Of a stretch of 43,027 nt of DNA, positions 1 through 6,657 are shown piece by piece. Each line of letters opens with the position of its first letter. Position 1 is the stretch's first letter. The stretch comes from an uncultured Clostridia bacterium (GTDB taxonomy: Bacteria > Bacillota > Clostridia > UBA1381): positions 1 through 43,027 of the forward strand of contig CAKSJF010000010.1 of the NCBI GenBank assembly GCA_934462945.1. The letters are read 5' to 3'. The position numbers were made by a program, and so were the translations under genes. A model generated the notes under the pieces. It did no database searches and was not told the origin of the DNA. It saw only the letters and a program-made list of their open reading frames with translations.

Positions 1-133
1 GGGGGACGGTCAGAACCGCGGTGTGACCGAGCCGCAGCGAGATACTGTCAGCAAAGAACATAAAACAATTGCACTTAATAATGGCTCCCTTGAGTAAAGG
101 GAGCTGTCAGCAAAGCTGACTGAGGGATTGTCA
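1..133 (+). repeat. Palindromic repeat family 1, copy A (cut by window edge)
   Basis: The sequence here matches the right-hand parts of the larger copy at 17262-17521. It has the CCGAGCCGCAGCGAGATACT block near 28-47, the GGCTCCCTTGAG..AAAGGGAGC hairpin near 83-104, and the terminal CTGAGGGATTGTC ending at 132. The left part lies outside the window. No gene is seen in 1-170. Elements of this look are scattered in Clostridia genomes (from memory). A mobile, MITE-like origin is inferred. Confidence 0.7.
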
Positions 134-170
134 ATTTAAGCGGAATTTACTATAACCAAGGGGGATAAAC

Positions 171-1790
171 ATGGAACAAAAAGGAATTAACAACCGATAC
201 ACAGCCGCGCCGGTTTTGATTTTGGCGCTTTCTATGCTGTTTTCTTCCATCGGATGGATTTTGAATGTGGGGGGTGTGGTGTTCCCGCTGATTTTGGCGG
301 TGGCGGTTGTCATGATTTTCGGACTCATCCGGGATCGGCGGCTGTTTTTTGCCGCGCTCTTATCTACAGTATTCACCATTCTTGCCTGCGGATTTGCGGC
401 AAAAATCAAGGATATGTCCTACGACGGTATGTATTTTCACAAATCGGCAGTGCATGCCTTGGCAAACGGCTGGAATCCGCTTAAGGAATCCTTTTCGGAT
501 TTTGACCGGTTCGGAAATTTGCAGGATCTTCCGCTTTGGATGGATAACTACCCGAAAGGGGTCTGGGCGGCATATGCGGCAGTTTACAAGCTGACCGGTC
601 AGATTGAGGCGGCAAAGGGAATTAACCTGCTATTTCTTCTCATGCTGTTTTTTGCGGCATATGATATGATTAAGACGGTATTTTCTAAAAAAGGCTTTAT
701 GGGAATTATGCTTGCGGCAGCGTTGGCGGCAAATCCAGTCATTCTTTCACAGTATTTCACCTTTATGAACGATCTTCCGGTTGCGGTGCTGATTTTGGTG
801 TGCGCATGCCTGGGCATTAAAATTTATGCAAAGAAAGCGGATCGCTGGGATTACCTCACGCTGACGGCAGCCTTTGCAGCCTCCTTTGGTGTCAAATTCA
901 CCGCCCCGGTGTTCTGCGGGATTACGCTTTTGGCATATGGCGTGGCGGTTGGAATTAAAAGCCGCGGCAAGGAGCTTTTAAAGCCGTGTATTTCTGTGGC
1001 GGTTGCGGCAGTGATTGGCGTTTGCGCTCTGGGAGCAGATCCGTATGTCAAGCATATTTTAAACGGTCAGCATCCGATTTACCCGGTCATGGGCGAGGGC
1101 AAGTATGATATTATGAATACCAACCTCCCGGCAGGCTTTGACGAGCTTTCCGGTACGGAGCAGTTTTTCATCTCGATTGCCTCGAAATGCTCTCCGAATC
1201 CGGGTGATATTCCGATTTTGAAAATTCCGTTTACAGCGGATCGTTCGGAATTAGAGGCGCTCGGTGCGCCGGATGTGCGGCTTGCAGGCTTCGGAGTCTT
1301 TTTCTCCGGCATTCTGATTCTGGCATTTTTCTTAGGACTTTTTGCAATCTGGAAATCAAAAAGAACGATGTCGTTAGTGCCGGCAATTGCGATTTTCGGA
1401 TTGATGGCGCTGTTTTTCCCGGAAAGTTGGTGGGCACGGTATAACCCCTATACCTACTATATCCCCGGATTGGTTCTTTTAGCATTTTCCACTGTTCCGA
1501 AAACGGAGCTTGTGTCCTATCTGATGTCGCTTTTGATGTTGGTAAACGGTGTGATCAGCGGCAGTGCGGTCTACTGGACGTTCCGGCATAAAACCGAAAT
1601 TTTAGACGGCATCTTAGAGAGCATCCGGCAGGACGGCAGAAGGGTGCTTTTAAACATCAACGATTTTCCGTGCCATGCGGTTTGGTTTGAGGAGGCAGGC
1701 ATTGATTTTGAACTAACCAACCAATTTGACCCGGATCAAGAGGAGCTTGAGTTTTACCGGACAACAAAATATCAGTTTAAGGAGAATTAA
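171..1790 (+). CDS. Multi-pass membrane protein, probable GT-C-type glycosyltransferase
   Basis: A 539-residue protein with about ten hydrophobic segments. A polar loop after the second or third segment carries D85-G-M-Y-F-H90, followed by a W/N/P-rich stretch (residues 98-140). GT-C enzymes, which use lipid-linked sugars, place an acidic residue in this first external loop, so that family is my best guess; no specific subfamily is recognised. The start follows a clear AAGGGGG site. It is the first gene of a tight operon: only 2 bases separate its stop from the next ATG. The neighbours are two esterase-type hydrolases and a secreted glycosidase, which suggests assembly or modification of a surface polysaccharide. 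An alternative is a polysaccharide polymerase or another large membrane protein. Substrate unknown. Confidence 0.6.
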   Translation: MEQKGINNRYTAAPVLILALSMLFSSIGWILNVGGVVFPLILAVAVVMIFGLIRDRRLFFAALLSTVFTILACGFAAKIKDMSYDGMYFHKSAVHALANGWNPLKESFSDFDRFGNLQDLPLWMDNYPKGVWAAYAAVYKLTGQIEAAKGINLLFLLMLFFAAYDMIKTVFSKKGFMGIMLAAALAANPVILSQYFTFMNDLPVAVLILVCACLGIKIYAKKADRWDYLTLTAAFAASFGVKFTAPVFCGITLLAYGVAVGIKSRGKELLKPCISVAVAAVIGVCALGADPYVKHILNGQHPIYPVMGEGKYDIMNTNLPAGFDELSGTEQFFISIASKCSPNPGDIPILKIPFTADRSELEALGAPDVRLAGFGVFFSGILILAFFLGLFAIWKSKRTMSLVPAIAIFGLMALFFPESWWARYNPYTYYIPGLVLLAFSTVPKTELVSYLMSLLMLVNGVISGSAVYWTFRHKTEILDGILESIRQDGRRVLLNINDFPCHAVWFEEAGIDFELTNQFDPDQEELEFYRTTKYQFKEN

Positions 1791-1792
1791 TC

Positions 1793-2533
1793 ATGGACGT
1801 ATGGAATGGATTTCAAAAAGAGGAATTTACCTTTGAGGGAAAGCGTGCCATTATGGTTTTTCCGAAAAAGGCAGATGAACAAAAAAACTGGATGTTAAAA
1901 ACGGAATATTGGGACGCATTCCCGGAGCGTGAAATTGATCTTGTAAACAGGGGGTTTCATCTTGCGTATTTAGAGAATGAATCGCGCTTTGCTACAAAAT
2001 CCGACTGCGACAGAAAGGCGCGGTTTGCAGAGTATCTTTGTAAACAATACGGACTTTCCCCAAAATGCGTTCCGGTGGGTATGAGCTGCGGCGGTGCGCA
2101 TGCGGTGAATTTTGCAGGATTTTATCCGGAGAAAATCGCATGTATCTATATTGACGCACCGGTTCTGAATTTTATGGATTTTCCGGGCAGACTGGAAGAT
2201 CCGGGCTGCGAGGCGGTATGGGAAAATGAATTTGTCAAAGCCTATCCCGGAATCACGCGTGCAGGACTCTTTCAGTTTGACAATCACCCGATGAATAAAA
2301 TCCCGGTTTTAAAAGAACATCAGATTCCGATTGTCATGCTGTACGGAACAGAGGATCAGACGGTTTTCTATTCTAAAAACGGTCAGATCTTAGAGCTGGA
2401 ATATCAAAATAATCCGCTTTTGAAAATCTTTCCCCGCTTTTGCCAGGGACACCATCCGCATGGATGCCTGCCAAATCCGGAGGAATTGATTGAATATATT
2501 ATCACAAAATGCAAAGAGAGGGAAGCAAAATGA
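1793..2533 (+). CDS. Alpha/beta-hydrolase, possible esterase
   Basis: A 246-residue protein without a signal peptide, so likely cytoplasmic. It has the nucleophile elbow G-M-S98-C-G-G, an acid in YGTEDQT (D188, or E187) and a histidine cluster GHHPHG (H220-H223). These are in the order and spacing of a serine hydrolase triad of the alpha/beta-hydrolase fold. The family covers esterases, acetylxylan esterases and peptidases; nothing here fixes the substrate. The start lies 2 bases after the previous stop, and the 3' end overlaps the longest reading frame of the next gene. Its place beside a GT-C-like protein and an SGNH hydrolase suggests deacylation of a glycan or glycolipid intermediate (inference). 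Confidence 0.75.
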   Translation: MDVWNGFQKEEFTFEGKRAIMVFPKKADEQKNWMLKTEYWDAFPEREIDLVNRGFHLAYLENESRFATKSDCDRKARFAEYLCKQYGLSPKCVPVGMSCGGAHAVNFAGFYPEKIACIYIDAPVLNFMDFPGRLEDPGCEAVWENEFVKAYPGITRAGLFQFDNHPMNKIPVLKEHQIPIVMLYGTEDQTVFYSKNGQILELEYQNNPLLKIFPRFCQGHHPHGCLPNPEELIEYIITKCKEREAK

Positions 2534-3192
2534 TTTTTAAGGACATGCAGAGAATTGTATTTGCCGGTGATTCTGTAACCGATATGGGCAGCGCGCAGCC
2601 GGTGGGCGAGGGCTTGTTCGACAATGTCGGCAGAAGCTATGTGAGAGTGGTTGAGAATATGCTTGCCGCATATTACCCGGAGGTTCGCATTCGTGTTACC
2701 AATTCCGGAATCAGCGGAAACACCAGCCGGGATCTTTTAGCAAGATTTCAGCGTGACGTGGTGGATTTAAAGCCGGATTGGGTTTCGATCTGTATCGGAA
2801 TTAATGATGTTTGGCGTCAGTTTGACAGCCCGGCAAGGCCGGATGAGGCGGTTTTCCCGGAGGAATACGAGAAAAACGTGGAGAAAATGATCAAGATGGT
2901 AAAAGGCAAGGTGGAGGGAATTTTTCTGCTTTCTCCTTATTATATGGAGCCGAACCGCCAGGATATGATGCGTGCAAGAATGGACGAATACGTTGAAATC
3001 TGCCGCAAGCTTGCGAAAAAGTATGATTGTATTTTCATTGACTTCCAAAGAATGTATGAGGATTATTGCAAGGTTCGTCATTCCGGCTATATTGCATGGG
3101 ATCGTGTGCATCCGAACCAGATCGGTGCAACGCTGATGGCAAAAACCTTCTTAGAGGCATGCGGCTTTGATTATCAGCACAAGGGAGTGTGA
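2530..3192 (+). CDS. SGNH/GDSL-family hydrolase
   Basis: About 220 residues with the four SGNH blocks. These are block I G-D-S-V-T-D near the N-terminus, block II Gly in SGISGNTS, block III G-I-N-D and block V D-R-V-H-P. Ser, Gly, Asn and His are therefore all present. An ATG at 2509 is in frame, but the AGAGAGGGAAG site just before 2530 points to the later start, which also removes the overlap with the upstream gene. No signal peptide is seen. Members are often carbohydrate acetylesterases, lysophospholipases or thioesterases. The operon context favours a glycan O-acetylesterase, which is inference. Confidence 0.8.
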   Translation: MIFKDMQRIVFAGDSVTDMGSAQPVGEGLFDNVGRSYVRVVENMLAAYYPEVRIRVTNSGISGNTSRDLLARFQRDVVDLKPDWVSICIGINDVWRQFDSPARPDEAVFPEEYEKNVEKMIKMVKGKVEGIFLLSPYYMEPNRQDMMRARMDEYVEICRKLAKKYDCIFIDFQRMYEDYCKVRHSGYIAWDRVHPNQIGATLMAKTFLEACGFDYQHKGV

Positions 3193-3196
3193 GAAA

Positions 3197-4888
3197 ATGA
3201 AGAAAAGAATCCTGCCGGCGGTGCTGTCTGCGCTTTTACTGACGCAAACGGTATCTGCCTATGATTTCCCAGAGCCGGACTGGGGTGCAATTTTAAAGGA
3301 GCGCACCCAAATGGTGACCGAAACGCAGTTTGATTTGTATGTGGAGGGTGATCCGTCGCTTGCTCCTTATTACGGCGCAAAATTAGAGCCGAAAGCCGGA
3401 ACGTATATCGGTATGGTGGCAGATCAGGCGGAAAGCTATCTGCCGCTCGGATCGTATCTGACCTATGTGGAAACCCCGGATCAGGAGGATTTATACTATC
3501 CCTCAAACAGCATGATCAAACGGGATGATGTTGTAACGATGGTGGGGTGGAATTTCCAGTCCTTAGATGATGTGGATTACGGAAAAATGCGTCAGACCCT
3601 GGATATGCTAAATGGCTACAATAAACCGATGATGATTCGTTTTGCAAACGAGATGAATGCGTCCTCCTTAGGGGACGATCCGGATCGGTATGTCGAAACG
3701 TTCCGGAATGTGGCGAATATGATTCATGAGTACCCGAATTTTGCGGTGGTCTGGTCGCCGAATGATATGGGCGCACTGGACCGTCCGTTTGAGTATTATT
3801 ATCCCGGAGATGAATATGTAGACTGGGTAGGAATCAGCTGCTACATGATCCGGTATTTTGGATTTGATAAAAACGCACAGGCGCGCGATCATATTTTCTT
3901 TATGACAGATGAATATGCCTGGGCAACTAACAAGGTTCAGCTGATTCTGAAATTTATGGAGGAAAACGGAATCCAGAAACCGGTGATGCTGAGTGAGGGC
4001 GGAATTGCCTGCTATAACAGCAACGGAGACGATTATTCCGGCTGGAGCGAGCCGCGTATGCGGAACATGTACTGGTATCTGATCATGAAATATCCGCAGA
4101 TCAAGATGATTAACTATTTCAATGTTCCGTTTGATAATTACGGAGAACATTATTATTTCTCAGATAAGAGCGGCATGGACTATATCTTCCGTGAGGCAGC
4201 TGCCAACGGCGCCTATCTGAGAAGTGCGGACGATACGCCCAAATTCGTCTTTAAACAAGCCTATGACGGCGGAACAATCCATGCGGAAAACGGAAAAATC
4301 AAGCTTTACACCTATGCATATTTTGCAAATCAGCCAAATCTGACGGTGAATTATCGGATTGACGATACGTGGTATTCCTCCTCGGATGCGATTCCGTATT
4401 CGTCTGAATTGGAGCTTTCCGGTCTTTCGGACGGTGAGCATAAGCTGACCATTTCCGCATTGGGAGAATCAAAGGATTACTACTTCCACAAAAAAGGTAA
4501 TTTTGTGAAGTTCGGCGGCGAACCGAATACCTGGGAGGAGGACATCCGGGTGATCGTAAACGGGGATGAGGTAGTATTCCCGGATCAGAAACCGGCAATC
4601 GTAAATGACCGCACCTTAGTGCCGCTGCGTGCGATTTTTGAGGCATTAAAGGCAGAGGTAGAATGGGATGACGAAACGAAAACGGTCACCTCCAAAAAAG
4701 GAGACATTAGTGTTTCCCTCGCCATTGATTCCGACCGGCTCTATCAAAACGGTCAGGAAAAAATCCTGGACGTTCCGGCACAGATCATGAACGGCAGAAC
4801 CATGGTTCCCGTCCGCGCCATTTCTGAAGCATTTCAATGCCAGGTTGGATGGGATCAGAATACCAGAACAGTAACGGTAGAGGAATAA
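3197..4888 (+). CDS. Secreted GH26-like glycosidase with C-terminal copper-amine-oxidase-N stalk domain
   Basis: A 563-residue protein with a signal peptide (residues 1-21, cut near TVSA/YD). Residues about 65-345 match the GH26 pattern: R-F-A-N-E152-M-N holds the likely acid/base, V-W-S-P-N follows at 185-189, Y-Y-P-G-D-E-Y-V-D-W at 201-210, and M-L-S-E267-G-G holds the likely nucleophile. Residues about 350-440 form a beta-rich linker. Residues 450-563 contain the paired motifs LVPLRAIFEAL and MVPVRAISEAF of the Cu_amine_oxidN1 domain, which in Clostridia occurs on exported proteins and may serve as an anchor or stalk. The start at 3197 follows GGGAGTG; the in-frame ATG at 3167 would ruin the signal peptide. 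Known GH26 activities include beta-mannanase and beta-1,3-xylanase, so the substrate cannot be assigned. Confidence 0.75.
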   Translation: MKKRILPAVLSALLLTQTVSAYDFPEPDWGAILKERTQMVTETQFDLYVEGDPSLAPYYGAKLEPKAGTYIGMVADQAESYLPLGSYLTYVETPDQEDLYYPSNSMIKRDDVVTMVGWNFQSLDDVDYGKMRQTLDMLNGYNKPMMIRFANEMNASSLGDDPDRYVETFRNVANMIHEYPNFAVVWSPNDMGALDRPFEYYYPGDEYVDWVGISCYMIRYFGFDKNAQARDHIFFMTDEYAWATNKVQLILKFMEENGIQKPVMLSEGGIACYNSNGDDYSGWSEPRMRNMYWYLIMKYPQIKMINYFNVPFDNYGEHYYFSDKSGMDYIFREAAANGAYLRSADDTPKFVFKQAYDGGTIHAENGKIKLYTYAYFANQPNLTVNYRIDDTWYSSSDAIPYSSELELSGLSDGEHKLTISALGESKDYYFHKKGNFVKFGGEPNTWEEDIRVIVNGDEVVFPDQKPAIVNDRTLVPLRAIFEALKAEVEWDDETKTVTSKKGDISVSLAIDSDRLYQNGQEKILDVPAQIMNGRTMVPVRAISEAFQCQVGWDQNTRTVTVEE

Positions 4889-4890
4889 AA

Positions 4891-4926
4891 AAGCCGCTGT
4901 GGGAGAAATCTCACAGCGGTTTTTTG
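4891..4926. terminator. Bidirectional intrinsic terminator
   Basis: An 8-bp GC-rich stem (CCGCTGTG with CACAGCGG) has an A-run on its left and TTTTTT on its right. It lies between the convergent GH26-like gene and the minus-strand glycosyltransferase, so it can serve both. Confidence 0.9.
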
Positions 4927-4937
4927 TGATTACCTTC

Positions 4938-5897
4938 TTATTTTAAATTATCCGTCTTTTCTGCAATACAGTATCTCGGACGGTGTTTGGATTCCATGTA
5001 GATTTTACCCACATATTCTCCGATAATGCCCAGGCTTAAAAGCTGCACGCCGGAGATAAAACAGAGAATGCAGGTGGTGGATGCCCAGCCGGCAACGGTG
5101 TTTTTCAAAATACTTTCCACCAGCACCCAGATAATGCCGATCACCGACAAAAGCGACACGATCATACCGAATGCGGTAATAATGCGGATCGGCTTAATGG
5201 AAAGACTGGTGATTCCATCGATGGCAAGCGCGAGCATTTTTTTGAGCGGATAGTGCGATTCGCCCGAAAGCCGGACGGATCGGTCGTAATAGACGCTGGT
5301 GCTTTTAAAGCCAACCAACGGAAACATACCGCGGAGAAAGATATTGACCTCTTTATAATTTGCAAATTCCTGCAACACACGGCTGCTTGCCAGGCGGTAG
5401 TCAGCATGATTGTAGACAATATCGCCGCCAAGCTTTTCTAACAGCTTGTAAAAGCCGAGCGCGGTGGTACGCTTAAAAAATGTGTCGGTTTTGCGCTCCT
5501 TGCGGACACCGTACACAATTTCGCAGCCGTTTTGGTATTCATCCACCATCTGCTCCATCACGGTGATGTCGTCCTGACCGTCGCAGTCGATACTGATCGT
5601 AATATCGCATAGATCCTTAGCGTACATTAACCCGGCTAAAACTGCATTCTGATGTCCGCGGTTGCGGCTTTGCGCAATGCCGGCAAAATGCGGATTCTCG
5701 TGGGAAAGTGCGTTGATAATCTCCCAGGTCTTGTCCTTTGAACCGTCGTTTACAAAAAGGATTTTACTCTCCGTGCTGATTTTTCCTTTCTGAATTAATA
5801 AATCCAGCTCCTCTAAAAACATCGGCGCGGTAATCGGCAAAACCTGCTCCTCATTATAGCAGGGAATAATCATGTATAAAATCGGCTTGTCCTTCAT
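4938..5897 (-). CDS. GT2 glycosyltransferase, polyprenyl-phosphate sugar transferase (GtrB/YkoT type)
   Basis: A 319-residue protein. The N-terminal GT-A domain has I-I-P-C-Y-N-E-E, F-V-N-D-G-S-K-D and the D-C-D-G-Q-D-D metal/nucleotide motif. The later R-L-S-G-E-S-H-Y-P motif and two C-terminal hydrophobic helices are typical of bactoprenol glucosyltransferases of the GtrB group. Such enzymes load a sugar onto undecaprenyl phosphate for transfer outside the membrane by a GT-C enzyme. A GT-C candidate lies at 171-1790, though on the opposite strand. The start at 5897 is set by AAGGAG 9 bases upstream; the longer frame to 5954 runs through the promoter. The gene appears monocistronic. Confidence 0.88.
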   Translation of the reverse strand: MKDKPILYMIIPCYNEEQVLPITAPMFLEELDLLIQKGKISTESKILFVNDGSKDKTWEIINALSHENPHFAGIAQSRNRGHQNAVLAGLMYAKDLCDITISIDCDGQDDITVMEQMVDEYQNGCEIVYGVRKERKTDTFFKRTTALGFYKLLEKLGGDIVYNHADYRLASSRVLQEFANYKEVNIFLRGMFPLVGFKSTSVYYDRSVRLSGESHYPLKKMLALAIDGITSLSIKPIRIITAFGMIVSLLSVIGIIWVLVESILKNTVAGWASTTCILCFISGVQLLSLGIIGEYVGKIYMESKHRPRYCIAEKTDNLK

Positions 5898-5925
5898 AAC
5901 AAATCTCCTTGTAGTCTTTTTTTCT

Positions 5926-5954
5926 ATTGTATCACAATTTCCACAAAAAGTCAA
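5926..5954 (-). promoter_or_regulatory. Housekeeping promoter of the GT2 gene
   Basis: On the minus strand: TTGACT, 17-base spacer, TACAAT. The predicted transcript starts about 20-25 bases before the start codon. Confidence 0.8.
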
Positions 5955-5986
5955 TCATTAGAAAGAGCAAATCAGCCAAATATTCC

Positions 5987-6508
5987 TTAAACCCGGACAA
6001 TGTAATTGTCTTTTCGCTTTGCCGCGTCAGCTGCCGGAACAGCAGGGTAGCCAAGTGCAATACTGCCAACGCCGCGCAGGGTTTCAGGAAGTCCCCACTC
6101 ATTCAGCAATTTTTTGCCGTCCGGACTGTCGAAGATTTCGCGTTCTCTATGCACCCATACAGAGCCAAGCCCTAAAGATGCGGCGGCAATCATCATATTT
6201 TCCAGCACACAGCTTCCGTCCTCCACAAAGGTGTTGACTGCCGGATCTGCCAAAACAAGCACGGCAACCGGTGCGCCGTAATACGGATCGGAATCTACCC
6301 CCATCACCTCTGCATTCAGCTTTGCAATCAGCTTGCGGTATTTTTCTGATGTGACTGCAATAATGGTCGGAGATTGCTTTCCTCTGCCGGTCGGCGCATA
6401 GGTTCCTGCCTCCAGAACAGCATTTAATAATTCGTCCGGCACTGGGTCGGATTTGTAGCTGCGAATGCTTCTTCGGGTTTTGATTGCGTTAAGTGTTTCA
6501 TTTTTCAT
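5987..6508 (-). CDS. Nitroreductase-family FMN-dependent oxidoreductase
   Basis: A 173-residue protein of the small nitroreductase type. It begins with I-K-T-R-R-S-I-R-S-Y (FMN phosphate contact), then A-P-T-G-R-G-K-Q-S-P. The middle has an E-N-M-M-I-A-A-A-S-L-G-L-G-S-V-W helix, and the C-terminal part has I-A-L-G-Y-P. Members reduce nitro-aromatics, quinones or flavins with NAD(P)H; the physiological substrate is not predictable. The start is fixed by TTAAGGAGG. Upstream, a strong promoter and a roughly 95-base leader with a terminator-like hairpin suggest conditional expression. Confidence 0.9.
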   Translation of the reverse strand: MKNETLNAIKTRRSIRSYKSDPVPDELLNAVLEAGTYAPTGRGKQSPTIIAVTSEKYRKLIAKLNAEVMGVDSDPYYGAPVAVLVLADPAVNTFVEDGSCVLENMMIAAASLGLGSVWVHREREIFDSPDGKKLLNEWGLPETLRGVGSIALGYPAVPAADAAKRKDNYIVRV

Positions 6509-6520
6509 ATCAATTCCTCC

Positions 6521-6603
6521 TTAAAAAAATTGCCATACACTCATAAAGAGCGTATGGCGAAAAATGAGCATGTTTTTCTCAGAAAAATCCATACCAATTT
6601 TGG
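6521..6603 (-). promoter_or_regulatory. Candidate transcription attenuator in the nitroreductase leader
   Basis: On the minus strand the leader has a hairpin (GCCATAC at 6552-6558 pairing with GTATGGC at 6532-6538, plus an inner CTC/GAG) followed directly by seven U residues at 6523-6529. This is intrinsic-terminator form, sitting before the ribosome site. An upstream GGTATGG (6589-6595) can pair with the same left arm, giving a competing antiterminator. A 23-codon reading frame (6592 down to 6521) spans the structure but has no ribosome site. The ligand or signal is unknown. Confidence 0.5.
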
Positions 6604-6609
6604 AATTTT

Positions 6610-6638
6610 AGTATAACACATTTCAAAATCCTTGTCAA
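6610..6638 (-). promoter_or_regulatory. Strong housekeeping promoter of the nitroreductase
   Basis: On the minus strand: TTGACA, exactly 17 bases, TATACT. The likely start of transcription is near 6603, which gives a leader of about 95 bases. Confidence 0.88.
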
Positions 6639-6657
6639 GATCATTCTAAAAATTTTG

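Noticed and set aside
128..156. Promoter formed by the end of repeat copy A (TTGTCA, 17 bases, TATAAC) before the GT-C-like gene
   Set aside because: Transcription would begin near 163, inside the ribosome site, leaving almost no leader. The true promoter is probably further upstream, outside the window.
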